Notes under the pieces: generated by a model
Database searches by the model: none
What the model was told of the DNA's origin: nothing
What the model saw: the letters and a program-made list of their open reading frames with translations, nothing else
Source of the DNA: Chondrus crispus
Lineage: Eukaryota; Rhodophyta; Florideophyceae; Gigartinales; Gigartinaceae
Reading direction: 5' to 3'
Assembly: GCF_000350225.1 (NCBI RefSeq)
Contig: NW_005179004.1
Span: 509,224-573,223 of the forward strand
Length of the DNA stretch: 64,000 nucleotides
Made by a program: the position numbers and the translations under genes
In this document: one piece after another, positions 1 to 9,930 of the stretch
How positions within the stretch are numbered: the first letter of the stretch is position 1
Layout of the letters: every line of letters starts with the position of its first letter

Positions 1-2
1 CT

Positions 3-752
3 ACTCACCGGTCGGAGCAAGATAAAACGGATTATCTTCACGATGCCGTTATTGGCCTCGACTCGGCAAAGAGTGTGCTTACTCAAAGCATTTCCTCAAC
101 TCCTCCATGGACATTTCAGCAACTCTACACGGTTCTTGATGCCGCATGGCTTCAGGAACAAAGGCAGAATGATGTAAATAGAAGGGACCATCAACTTCTT
201 TCTCCGAACAATAATTCGTATAGTATTCCCGGCGTACACTTCGACGTCCCACTTCCTGCATATTCGCCGAAAGCATTGAAAGGACAGAGCAGGTACGCCT
301 TCCCACGTCGCCCCGGCTCTTGTTCTTCCAACACTGGACGCAATTTTGCGAAGCCCCCTCACCAAAGCCGTAACCAGGTAAACGGAAAGGACCGTTTCGG
401 TAATACTCGTGCATGTCATAATTGTGGAAGCAAGTATCACTTCATCATAGACTGCAATCGCCCTGTATCACTGACGAAGAACATAGGGAAAATGCTTCAA
501 AACCGTCCTAATGATAATAGACATACCAGGCGTATTCTATTCGAGCTATGCCAGCGAGCAGAAGAAGTATTGTTCACAAATGATACAAATCAAAGCGATT
601 TCGATGTGGAATCAACGCCAAATGCATCCGACAACGGCGAGAATGACTCGGCTGAAGAAGCTGACCAAGCTATTCCCAGTCATTACAACTCAGCTGACAT
701 TATTGATGATCCCATGGTCTTTGCTAACGGAACGGATCCCACGGATTTTTAG
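3..752 (+). pseudogene. Copia-1 gag fragment
   Basis: The reading frame is already open at base 3, so the start lies left of the window. A CCHC zinc knuckle (C-X2-C-X4-H-X4-C, starting CHNCG) lies near base 415-460, which is the nucleic-acid-binding knuckle of retrotransposon Gag. An acidic Asp/Glu/Asn-rich tail follows, and the frame ends at TAG 750-752. Downstream pieces read protease, integrase, RT and RNase H in that order, which is the Ty1/copia order. I see no intact route into pol, so this is one part of a decayed element. Gag would coat element RNA in cytoplasmic particles. Confidence 0.75.
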
Positions 753-957
753 AAAGCAACAGTGCGCACTCACAAAGTAAAGAAAAATATTTTGACGCAG
801 ACTGCAAAAAGAAGAAGTGCAAATTTAAAATATCGTGTAGATCATCACTTAGCAGACTATTCCGACGCCAGAAAAGAGCATGCCACCCCACATACACCGT
901 TGCTTCCAAACACTAGCACGGAAACCCATACCTTTCTCGTCAGAGCCCAAGTACCTA

Positions 958-1240
958 GCAAGGATCCTGCCTAGACACAGGCGCACAAACTACTGGTACA
1001 GGTAAGAAGCAAGCCAAGTCTTACTGTCGCTATATTGGGACGAAATTCAAACCTGTTCCTAACGACACCCAGTATCGGTTTGGAGGTGACAAACGGAAGT
1101 CACTGAGTTCAATCCCTATCTGTATACCAATACCAGGTAACTGTTTCATCACAGAACACGTCGACGTTGTACATGCTGACGTCCCAATCTTGCTCGGGCT
1201 GGACTTCATTAATAAATACAAAATGTTTGTAGACACAGTA
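958..1240 (+). pseudogene. Copia-1 protease remnant
   Basis: The aspartic-protease motif LDTGAQT reads from about base 970, immediately after a TAG in the preceding frame. Further on, a different frame reads RFGGDKRKSLSS, then ADVPILLGLDFINKY, the usual C-terminal half of a copia-type pepsin-like protease (the hydrophobic ILLGLD strand). The two halves lie in different frames, so at least one stop and one frameshift have destroyed the domain. In life this enzyme would cut the Gag-Pol polyprotein. Confidence 0.6.
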
Positions 1241-2496
1241 CGGAATCTTCTTTGCTGTCCAGCACTACAACTTTCCATTCCTGTATCTCGAAAGGTTGGC
1301 CACGTCTACCTAGATTGGACAAAGATCTCTCACGCTCTGTTTACCAGATCCGAACTACTCAAAATGTACCGCAGATTCTCTCAACCCACTAACGATAAGC
1401 TCCTCAACCTCCTGAAACTTGCACGTCCCCATGAAATGAACCACGATACTGTCAAGACGCTTGAGGAAATCAAACAAGCCTGTGGCAATTGTCAACGTCT
1501 AGGACCTACTCCTCTTCGTTTCAAAGTTCCCCTTCCATCAATGGATGACGTCAAATTTGGTGAAGAACTTTCAATGGACCTAATGTTCCTTGACGGCAAG
1601 GCTGTTTTTCACGTCATTGACTCTGCCACAAAGTTCTCTGCAGCCACGTTTCTCGATGCCCACGAGTCAAGCTATGGTCAATCTGTAGATGGAATTTGGT
1701 TAACCTTCTTAGAAACTTGGTGCACGATCTATACCGGCTATCCGAATCGCTTACGAGTTGATCAAGGTTCTGCTTTCACATCGGATAGATGGAGAAACCT
1801 TACAGATTTCGCTGGCATCCAATTGCGCATTTCAGGCGTCAAAACTCATAGTTCTCTCGGAATAGGCGAGAAACTTCATGACCTCCTTCGCAGGATTTTT
1901 AGAAAAGTACGAGCGGGCTACCCCCAACAAGATCCGAGTATATGTTTAAAATTGCAGTGAAAGCAATGAATGACACGATTGGTGAAAACGGTCTTGGACC
2001 CTCACTTCTTGTATTCGGTATTATACCAAGATTTCCGATTATAAGCACCAATTTGCCCTCACAAAAAGAGCGAATGGCCTTACTTGCAGCAACACAAATG
2101 GAAATGAATGCTATTGTTGCAGAGAGAAGAGTCGCAACTGCACTTTCAAGAACCATACCGCCAGCTTCAGATCGCAACTATAATCTCGGTGACGAAGTTC
2201 TAGTCTTTAGTGAACTAGAAAAACAATGGAAAGGACCATTTGTCGTCATTCATACCCATGGTCAAATGATGACAGTCCAATCTCGGCATGCCACGTACGG
2301 ACAAACGTTTAATGCCTTTCAAGTTAAACCATACTACCATGATACCGAATCAGTCCTTCACTTCATGTCCTCGCCGTTCCAATCGCCAGAAGCTCCAAAG
2401 CCCTCACCGAACATCTATGTCACAGAAGTCATTCACCCCAGCGATCCAAGAGCAGCACAGTTTGACTCTGCAAAGAAAAAGAAATCGAAGGTCTAA
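1190..2496 (+). pseudogene. Copia-1 integrase, two frames
   Basis: Bases 1190-1960 encode the protease end followed by integrase: an H/C zinc module (HEMNHD... CGNCQRL), then the catalytic core with SMDLMFLDGKAVFHVIDSAT (first Asp region) and LRVDQGSAFTSD (second Asp). The third catalytic acidic residue should follow the motif after THSSLG, where the text reads IGEKLHDLL. Bases 1942-2496 continue the integrase C-terminus (KAMNDTIGENGLGPSLLVFG) in another frame. Integrase inserts element cDNA into chromosomes; this copy cannot make it whole. Order before RT identifies copia rather than gypsy. Confidence 0.7.
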
Positions 2497-2522
2497 TTAG
2501 ACGCGGAATATGGAAAATAGTC

Positions 2523-3110
2523 ATGAGAGATGAAGTTCCGAAGAATGCTAACATCCTCAGTGGACGCTTTATCCTCGCTATTAAAGACTCTGACATCGAC
2601 AAGGAAGTTTGGAAAGCGCCTTACGTTGTCCAAGGACACAAGGATAAGTTAAAAGTCTCGCTTTTTCCACGACGCTGCCACCGCACGGCAGTTTTCAGAA
2701 AAGTTGTTAATCGGATTGGCTGCTCTGTGCGGTTTTAGGCTCTACTCAACAGACGTTACACAAGCCTACGTACAAAGCGCTTAGAATCTTATGAGGGACG
2801 TTTACATTAAACCTTCTCGTGAGTTTGCGTTAGAACCAGACCAAGTACTCAAACTTCTCAAACCCCTGTACGGATTGGCTGACAGTGATGACTACTGGGG
2901 AAGAACCCTAAAACGTTATCTCATAGAAGAACTTGGCATGAAACAAAATATCACCGACGGCGCCTTCTTCTTCCAACAACTCGATGAAAAGCTATCCGGC
3001 TTGTGTGCTACATATGTAGAAGACTGCTTGCATGCAAGAGATGAAATGTTCCGCACTACGTCACGGAAACTTGAGAAATCGTGTAAGTGCAGAAAAAGAG
3101 AATAAGATCA
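2523..3110 (+). pseudogene. Copia-1 reverse transcriptase remnant
   Basis: Bases 2523-2738 encode the RT entry region (RFILAIKDSD ... YVVQGHKDK). Bases 2791-3105 encode VYIKPSREF, LKPLYGLADSDDYW and YVEDCLHA. The LxPLYGLxDSxxYW motif is characteristic of copia-type RT. The catalytic box that should read YVDD is YVED here. Between the pieces a frame change removes the segment carrying the first catalytic Asp (TQAYVQS is visible near 2758-2780 in another frame). The enzyme copied element RNA to DNA; this copy is inactive on sequence grounds. Confidence 0.7.
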
Positions 3111-3159
3111 CGTTCAGTTCGCAGGAGTACAAATCGATAAAGACGAGTCTGGATTCATA

Positions 3160-3885
3160 ATGCATCAGAAGATATACATGAGTCGTCTCGAAATACTTCC
3201 CAAAAATGTTGATTTTACTAAGTTTTGCTCGTTACGAGCCCGATTTGCATGGCTGACACAGATTCGACCAGACATAAGCTGCGCTGTTGCTCAGTCCGCA
3301 CAAGTAACACAGGAAAATTTTCGACAAGAACCATTAAAACTGACAACATCGTTGAACAGTGTAGTCTGGCACTTACGCAAGAGCCCGGATTTGTCGCTAA
3401 AATATCCTTCACTTGATAAAGCGTCACTTCGGCTACAAGTATACTCTGACGCTTCATTTAGAAACAATCACGATGGTTCCTCACAGCCCGGCTATATCAT
3501 ATTCCTCGCCGATAACGCCAATCTTTGTCAGCCTATCTTCTGGTCATCCCACAAATCGAGACGTGTATCTTGCTCAGTACTTGGCACCGAGACTATGCTG
3601 TTCGCTGACGCCTTTGACATGGCATTTGCCATAAGGAATGATCTTCCAAACATACTATCTCAAAAACTTCCAACTGTAATGTTCACCGACAGTCTCTCAC
3701 TGTTCGATGTGGTAACAAAGGCCACACTTACGACTGAGAAAAGACTCATGATCGACATTAAGGTTGTTAAAGGCTCATACCACCGCAACGAGATTGAAAA
3801 TATCGGTTTTATCCGTTCCGAGTACAACCCAGCAGATGCGTTAACAAAACTGAAGCCTAGCTCTATCTTGGAAATCATCCTATGA
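3160..3885 (+). pseudogene. Copia-1 RT C-terminus and RNase H
   Basis: This 241-codon frame opens with the RT C-terminal region (RARFAWLTQIRPDISCAV, matching the R-PD-I motif of copia RT), then the RNase H domain: YSDASF (first Asp), GYIIFLAD, CSVLGTETML (Glu), MFTDSLSL (Asp) and the closing EYNPADALTKLKP. These are the catalytic D-E-D residues that degrade RNA in the RNA-DNA hybrid. It is the longest undamaged part of Copia-1. It ends at TGA 3883-3885, the natural 3' end of copia pol. Confidence 0.75.
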
Positions 3886-4980
3886 TCATCGCAACTCATC
3901 CAACTCGTCGAAAAAAGGATTGAACATCAATAAAATGGACAGAATGAAGTTTGCCATTTAAAGTTGCCGGAGTGTTAAAGTGAATTGTGATTAGATTGGG
4001 ACTACCTATGATAATATGTTGCCTGATTCATACTGTAGCCTACAAATTAGATGTAACCTACACCTATTTGTCACCTACCACCCACCTCTGCCGTTTTACG
4101 CCTCAGGTGTACTATTCCCTTATGGAATATGTTACATAGCTTTAAGAACTACTTTATTAGGTACGTTTGAAAGGGTTCCTGGATAGCAAACCTCCGTTTG
4201 GTAGCGTAGTGACATAGTTTATTTGGTAAGTATCTCCTCGAGATCTAGAGTATTATAATGTCTACGAGTAAACGGCCCCGGTGCTCGGCATCAATCTTAC
4301 CATCAAAAAAAACCAACCACCACCGACAACCTCGCGCCAACGCGTCCCGTCTCTCCCCTGTGGCTCGCCCTCAGACCACCGCACCCCGCGCCAACCCGGC
4401 CTGTGCGTATCCCTTGCACCCGCGCCACGTTTGGCTTGTGCTCCTCATTTTACTCTCTACTGTTCCCTTCACAGTAATTCTCCGGCAAAAATGCCCCTTG
4501 AATCGGCACAAGTTCTTCATGTAATCTGGTCTCACCCACATTTTTTGATGCTAATCACGGTGCAGATATCGCTCAGCATCAGCAGGGGCTGGTGTGAGCC
4601 ATGGAAACAATAAAGTTGCTCCATACGATTTATGGAAGAGGCAAAAAGGCGGGTTTCTGACATTGTTCCGGTCACTGTGTTTGAACACATTAGAAATGGC
4701 CGCCTGGGATTTTTTCGGGCATAGTTGGGGTGGCTAGGGAGAAGATGGCAGTTCCTCATTTGCAGCAGAGTGCTCAGTGGCGAAGATATATTGCTTGGAA
4801 GGACCAGTAGGGCGTCTTTTCTGCACCTTGACCTTTAATGTGATTAGAATATGATGTTTTTCGTTGTCCCTGTAATAGGGGTTCGTCCCAAACATAGGGG
4901 TAACTCCTTGTAGCGGTTGTCTTCTGGATACGGGTGCAGACACGCTCCGAGTGCATATATGAGTCCCGAGGCAACGAATA
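3886..4980. other. Copia-1 3' flank, no gene seen
   Basis: No convincing coding sequence. A purine-rich stretch before 'TGTTAAAGTG' at about 3973 could be the polypurine tract and start of a Copia-1 3' LTR, but the 5' LTR is outside the window, so the boundary cannot be checked by comparison. Short proline-rich frames around 4258-4613 look like chance ORFs. Confidence 0.4.
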
Positions 4981-4983
4981 ATA

Positions 4984-5116
4984 TGTCACAGTAGCTCGCA
5001 TCATGCGAGCTATTGTGACACATATGCCATGCGAGCTACAGTACTGTTTCTTTCTACCTCTCGGGAGAGTTACCTAGAGAATTGTCAAGAGAAACAGTAC
5101 TGAAGCTCGCATGACA
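4984..5116. repeat. Two adjacent inverted repeats sharing a core
   Basis: Arms 4984-5001 and 5003-5020 are complementary at 17 of 18 positions with almost no loop. Immediately beyond, arms 5025-5051 and 5090-5116 match at about 25 of 27 positions with a 38-nt loop. All four arms contain GCGAGCT or its complement, so the two repeats share a core. This could be a decayed MITE or a cruciform-forming element. No protein is encoded. Confidence 0.7.
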
Positions 5117-5696
5117 TACGAAGCTCCTTTCTTATGCCTCGTGTTTCAACCGAACTACAGAACTAACCAACTCTCAAGGCTATTTCATACATAATCACCA
5201 GGCATCACAAAATACTGATTAAGGCAGCAAAGAAACTTGCTTTGTACTTGAACCTGAATCGTAAAAAGTACAAGTCGGGTCGCGGAAGTCTCGTCCAAAC
5301 TACGATGTACTGCGGTAATCCCAAGTGTCATTGGGATCTATCTTCAATGCAGATGACGTCAAGGGCAAGAGCATTTCTCTCCCATTCAATCTGTTTTCAA
5401 GTCATCTTGACGTGGGGAAATGCGATTCTAGACTAGCAACAGAAACTAGCTCTAGCGGGTGCTTTCATCAAACAGCGCTTGAACGAGAGAGTTATTGTAG
5501 GGTTCTTGTAGTTGGGTCTTTTCAGTGTGAATTTTGTTAGCGTAATCCTGCACGACAATGATCACTTTATTCGACCGAGATTCTCCAACGTGGCCGCTTG
5601 GATCTGACCTCGTCTCAGCGGCCTACCTGCGTAATCACACCCTACTACATTCTCAGTGAACTTTGCCAAAGGAGCTTAAGCGTCACCTCTATCAGC
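5117..5696. other. No gene recognised
   Basis: Short frames at 5242-5436 and 5325-5540 have no recognisable motifs. The right end is the promoter region of the small secreted-protein gene that follows. Confidence 0.4.
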
Positions 5697-5706
5697 TCTA
5701 TTTAAA
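5697..5706 (+). promoter_or_regulatory. TATA-like box, CTATTTAAAC
   Basis: CTATTTAAAC lies about 110 bp upstream of the ATG at 5816. Similar TTTAA(A/G) or TATAAA boxes sit 110-140 bp upstream of the other putative host genes of this window, which supports a core-promoter role. Confidence 0.5.
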
Positions 5707-5815
5707 CAGGGCCTTTGGCCTGCACCTTTTCACACTCACCATCGCACCTCATCCACCTCCTGTTCTCCCAACTTTCTGGCCTTCGCTCCAACCTCCCAAG
5801 CTAAAGACACCAAAA

Positions 5816-6172
5816 ATGAACTGCCTCGCTATCGTCTTCGCCCTCATTATGTGCACTTTCTCCGCCATCAACGCCGCTGTCTTGACGACCAAAAGGCCAC
5901 CGAACTAGCCAACAGTATTCGGCAAGAAACTGAATGCTCATATACAAGTTCTCACCGCCATGAACATCTCGGCCTCCTGTTCTTGCGAAGGAAGTAACAG
6001 CTCCACTTCTTCCTCCAGCACGTCTGCCCCGGCGGCATATTTCACATGCCTCGGCAATGGCTTCAGAGCGAATTGCATCCCCAACCCGTGTGTGACAACC
6101 TCGGAACTGTCGGTATGTCAATTGATGATGATCCCATACCGGTTTATGGAGGCCGGCGGCGTCGGCCTTTAA
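5816..6172 (+). pseudogene. Small secreted Cys protein with one in-frame TAG
   Basis: The ATG at 5816 opens a clear signal peptide (MNCLAIVFALIMC... ending near INAA, residue 20). The frame stops at TAG 5906-5908 after 30 codons but then stays open in the same frame to TAA 6170-6172. The continuation holds a Ser/Thr run and six further cysteines in three close pairs (CSC; C-then-C around residues 80-87; C-then-C near the end), consistent with a small disulfide-bonded secreted protein of about 118 residues. A TATA-like box precedes it. Either a nonsense mutation has killed the gene or the TAG is read through or spliced around. The function is unknown. Confidence 0.5.
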
Positions 6173-6306
6173 ATCCCAAAGCACAACCCGCCGGGTCTAC
6201 AGTAGCTAACAGTCTGCCCTAGAGAGGCTTAATCATAAACCGAATACGGATATGCTACAGTACTGACAAAACGGCCGAGACCGCGACCGCGGTTACATTC
6301 CCCTCT

Positions 6307-7049
6307 TTAAAGATCGAGAATGCACCGATCTTTGTCGGCTAGATGCGTAGGAGTGTTTTTGCGAGTGAGGAGGCGCTCCGACATCCTGGGCACGTCCTCA
6401 TAGACCTTCCCAAGGGGCTCTAGAGTATCTTCCGAATTTGGAAGTCCTTCCCAACGGACGACAACGTAAATACAATCCTCATGTTCTTCTATCCGCATGA
6501 GTCTGGCAACAACCATACCGGTTTCGGACGAAAGCACTTGGCACATCACTGCTTCTGCACCCAAAGAGGCGTCATGGTAGAACTTTAGTCAGCTACCATG
6601 AATCTCTTCGTTTATACCTGTCCGTAGGTCTTCGACAATAAAAACGAAATCGTTTTTCGGGTTGACAATACGACGTGAGCCGCGCCAACGCAGCGCAAAT
6701 TTCTCGCTTGGGAAGAAAGCTTCCCTGGCGACCAGAACGTAGTCGCTCTCCGTAAAATTCGGCAAAACTCCCTTACGGGTATATTCCCTTGACCGTTCAC
6801 GGTTAGCCTGTACGGTATTCTGGATCTGCAGAAGAAGCTCTGTAACACGAATCTTTAGAGACTCTATGTTCAGGGCTTGCTCAAGCTGTAGCTCTTCAAT
6901 CGTCACCGGCATGAAGACCGAACTGCACATAAATGTCCTTATCAGAGGAGTGGGATCCCGTCTCAAGAAGGCAGTTATCGGAGATATATTTCCACGCTGT
7001 GGGGAGGGCGCGTTGTGCAACGCACTTTGGACCAAAGGTAGGACGTCCG
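6307..7049 (-). pseudogene. Gypsy integrase C-terminus and chromodomain remnant
   Basis: On the minus strand, 7049 down to 6589 encodes the end of a Ty3/gypsy integrase (QSALHNAP, the AF-xN-type segment ISPITAFLRRDP, then a basic linker and ALRWRGSRRIV, a GPY-like region). A second frame, 6564-6307, reads IYVVVRWEGLPNSEDTLEPL, a chromodomain in which the aromatic cage is partly kept. Such chromodomains direct chromovirus insertion to modified histones. The fragment is cut at 7049 by the start of the Gypsy-1 LTR, so it was the insertion target. RT and gag are absent from this side. Confidence 0.65.
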
Positions 7050-8094
7050 TGTAGTGCAATGTGCCTGTAAGGCCGGAACCAGGGTCCAACGGTCCAGCGA
7101 CAACACAACCAACAAACGACAACCAACAAGAGTTGCCGACAGCACAGCCCTACGGAGTGTCCGATTCTCCTTTTCCCTTTAAGTGGGTTTGCAGCCCACA
7201 GTAGCTCAAGTCCCTGATAGGGGAGAGCAAAAAGGAGAGGCCTGTCCCGGGACGAATGGTGGTAGAGTCTTGTACAGGCAGTTGCTCGGCGATTTCGGGG
7301 CGGTGATTGGGAAGCCGGGCCCGATGGGTCGTAAATCCAATGCTCGCCGAGCACCTGTTACACCTTATACCCTTGATAAGGTCTTCGACGGGGGCGTCGC
7401 AACGCAGCCCTTCGGGAATTAGCAAACACGTAGCAGCGCTACACCTCTGTACTGCCCGATGGCAAAGTACCGACACCGGAACGGTCGCAACCTGTATCCG
7501 ATGGAACCAACACTGCCCTGTATACACAACAGGACCTTCGAGGGAGACGTCATCGCAACAGCCTCCGTCGGTCGACGTAAACAAGTAGCAGCGCTACACC
7601 CACGTGTCGCCCGATGGCCAAGACACCTACACCGGTCCGGTCGCAACCAAAGCCGATGGCACCAACACAAGATAAGGGAATAGAAAAGAGATAGAAATAG
7701 AAAAGGATAGGTGAAATAAAGGAAAAGAAAAGGGAACCCCCGAGCGCAAAGGATAACGTAATCTGTGGTAAAAGGGAGCGTCTTGGGAAAGACGGACTTC
7801 GACCAAGGCCATATTCAACTCTGGCAACTCGGGTTACCTTTACTGACTTGGTGGTCAGAGGGCTAAGGTATGTATCGCCCCGCCGGAGCCACTACAGTAG
7901 CTCGCGGCGCTAGATCCTAAATCTAATCTAGTGTCAGCAAAATTAATGCCAACTAATTAACTAAATAAAATAAAATAATTAAAAATTCAAACTGTGCAAT
8001 TATTCACACGTGTGTCCCCCAACCCGGACTACTTTTCATATCCAAATATTTTCCTTTCTTTTCACCCCCCTTTTCAGGTGCGTATTGCATTACA
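7050..8094 (-). repeat. Gypsy-1 3' LTR
   Basis: The left copy of the 1045-bp LTR, 3' in element sense. By eye it differs from the right copy at about six positions, for example near 7192, 7222, 7551, 7576, 7600 and 8089. Inside are two imperfect copies of an approximately 84-bp module at 7430-7512 and 7585-7668, each opening GTAGCAGCGCTACAC and closing GATGG(A/C)ACCAACAC. The AT-rich end near 7918-7990 reads toward the antisense ORF pair, so the LTR could in principle drive antisense transcription. Confidence 0.95.
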
Positions 8095-8095
8095 T

Positions 8096-8105
8096 ATCCC
8101 CCTTC
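8096..8105 (-). other. Gypsy-1 polypurine tract
   Basis: On the minus strand AGAAGGGGGA lies directly before the 3' LTR start. A purine run at this place primes plus-strand DNA synthesis in LTR retrotransposons. Confidence 0.6.
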
Positions 8106-8200
8106 TGAGCGTCCTTGCACATCGGCTACACTCCTTGATCTCCAACTCCTTCTTCTCTTCTCGACCCCCTCCTTCTCCATTTCTGACCGACGGTCCCCGC

Positions 8201-8593
8201 ATGAGCAAGGACAAGACGAATCCCGCGTGTCCTTCACCTCCCGAGCTCGCGGGCGAAAATACGGCCCGTCGACGCACCGGTGTCGGCTTCGCGAACAAGT
8301 CTCGTGCTTCCGTCGACCTTCCTCCTATACCCCGATGTGCCCCTGATTCGAACGTCTCCGACCCGGCCTTTCATCCAGGTTATCATTCCTCTTGCGTAGC
8401 CCGCCATTACCACTCGCTTGAAGAGCTACAGGACAAAATCATGCAGGAACATCCTTTCTTATTTGCCTCGGCCCAGTGGTTCTCCTCCGTGGGTATTCGC
8501 GACGTTTCCAAAATCGAACACCAATTCGCCGACGACGCGGGCATGCTTCCCGGTAATCTCCCTGTGCTTGCCATCCGCTCCTTTGACTGGTGA
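8201..8593 (+). CDS. Antisense ORF A in Gypsy-1
   Basis: This frame opens at the ATG at 8201, 106 bp inside the 3' LTR, and runs against the sense of gag-pol. About 130 residues: a basic, Pro/Ser/Thr-rich N-terminus (MSKDKTNPACPSPPE), then a more structured part with HSLEELQDKIMQEHPF and KIEHQFADDAGMLPG. It ends at TGA 8591-8593. ORF B overlaps its last codons in the -1 frame, so the two probably derive from one protein of about 575 residues. I recognise no family. It could be a captured host gene, an accessory element gene, or part of an older insertion. Confidence 0.5.
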   Translation: MSKDKTNPACPSPPELAGENTARRRTGVGFANKSRASVDLPPIPRCAPDSNVSDPAFHPGYHSSCVARHYHSLEELQDKIMQEHPFLFASAQWFSSVGIRDVSKIEHQFADDAGMLPGNLPVLAIRSFDW

Positions 8594-9930
8594 ACCCGTA
8601 TAGCAGTTCCGACTTCCATCCTACGTCATCCTCCCCCACGGGGCCGTTCCACTCTCTCTCTCTGCGATTTATGGAGGCCGTATTCGCTCGGCTTGCCATT
8701 CCCATTTCCAACACCCTCATACCCTCGTCATACGGTTGTGACACTTGGCGTTGTCGTACAGAGGGCGAACGCCTCTACTTGGACAATCTCATTGATATCA
8801 CCTTTGGTGACCCTGCCGCCGAGGCGGATCGCCTGTGGCGAAACCGACATACTGTCACATCCGATGCCATCTTCTGGACCGAACCCATTATCCCTTCGAA
8901 TTTCAGTCATTTAAAATGCGGGGGTATTTTCTTCTTTCAGAACACAGTGCACTTTGAACGACGTATTCGGTCTGATACGGGGTACTTCATCGGCTACCAA
9001 ATGGTAGAGGCGCGCGAGATTTCCCGTCAGCATTATGCGAGTCGTTACCAGCGCATCCCCTCATGGTGGAGCCAGTACGAGGTGAGGCAAGGCTTTTGGG
9101 CTGAAATGGGACCCATACTCACGTACTATGGCAGCTATCTGCGGGATCTACAACACGTGTTATGGGTGGTCTTCCTCACAGAGTGGTGCATCAAAGTACC
9201 TGCGACCCTCTTGTGGGAGACCTATGATTGCTGGCGCCTTTGGCACCTCCCCGCGAAGCTGATAACACAAATGCGTCTATTGGACTTCTCTGCCCCTTTG
9301 GGTGGCTCTGATTTCAATCGCGAAATACGCTCCCTCCTTGATACGATCGAGGGCGTGGATTGGGACCGTGTCCCTCCGCAAAACTCCTCTCGATCCTTCA
9401 ATCGCCAACGTCCCTCCTTCTCCCCTGGTCGAAACCACCCAGCTGCGGGCGACTTCGTGTGGTTCAACCCCTGGTCATCGACCCTCTGCTCAGCGTGGGA
9501 AGCTCAAACGAGCCGTCGATTCGGAAACCAGACACCGGTTCCCGACATTACCCCCATCGTCACATCTGACTCCCGGGAGCTTCACGTATGCTCCCGTCCT
9601 TGCTCTCCAATTCCTCTTCGACCGGCTGTCCCTGCTTCCCCGCGAGCAGCCCTCGCCTCTCCATCCTCGTCAAAGGCGTCTTCAGCTGTCGAAATTCCCT
9701 CTGCAGGCCACACCGAGACATTATCGGTAAGGGAAGTGATATCTTCCCCCTCGTCTCCTACAATTTCCAAAAATACCCACGACGTCACGAGCGTATACTG
9801 TGCCTTGCTCCGTGCTCACGGTGTTGAGGGAGAGGCTCTGCAAGGAGCCTCGATTGACGACTTGCGAGTTTTGGCTCGCCTCGTGTCATCACTTCCAAAG
9901 GGCAAATCCTTTGGCAAACTTTCCGTCTGA
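8587..9930 (+). CDS. Antisense ORF B in Gypsy-1
   Basis: The longest frame of the 8.1-13.6 kb region, 446 codons counted from a GTG at 8590. There is no ATG near the beginning (first in-frame ATG at 8671), so it probably continues ORF A by a -1 shift. The first 240 residues look globular and are rich in Trp, Tyr and Phe (RRIRSDTGYFIGYQMVEARE; SWWSQYEVRQGFWAEMG; ETYDCWRLWHLPAKL). The rest is Ser/Pro-rich, ending in a helical segment (VYCALLRAHGVEGEAL). No transmembrane or catalytic motif is obvious and I recognise no family. Possible poly(A) signals AATAAA lie downstream at about 10592 and 10652. The frame is antisense to the host element. Confidence 0.55.
   Translation: MVNPYSSSDFHPTSSSPTGPFHSLSLRFMEAVFARLAIPISNTLIPSSYGCDTWRCRTEGERLYLDNLIDITFGDPAAEADRLWRNRHTVTSDAIFWTEPIIPSNFSHLKCGGIFFFQNTVHFERRIRSDTGYFIGYQMVEAREISRQHYASRYQRIPSWWSQYEVRQGFWAEMGPILTYYGSYLRDLQHVLWVVFLTEWCIKVPATLLWETYDCWRLWHLPAKLITQMRLLDFSAPLGGSDFNREIRSLLDTIEGVDWDRVPPQNSSRSFNRQRPSFSPGRNHPAAGDFVWFNPWSSTLCSAWEAQTSRRFGNQTPVPDITPIVTSDSRELHVCSRPCSPIPLRPAVPASPRAALASPSSSKASSAVEIPSAGHTETLSVREVISSPSSPTISKNTHDVTSVYCALLRAHGVEGEALQGASIDDLRVLARLVSSLPKGKSFGKLSV

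Noticed and set aside
7150..7584. Frames of 140-150 codons in the LTRs (also at 20631-21065)
   Set aside because: They lie within identical LTR sequence on both strands, have no motif and are explained by GC-rich LTR composition.
8553..8606. A GT-AG intron joining antisense ORFs A and B
   Set aside because: The candidate donor after CCCG and the acceptors before TTCC or CAGT leave the wrong phase; the only phase-correct pair would give a 14-nt intron.
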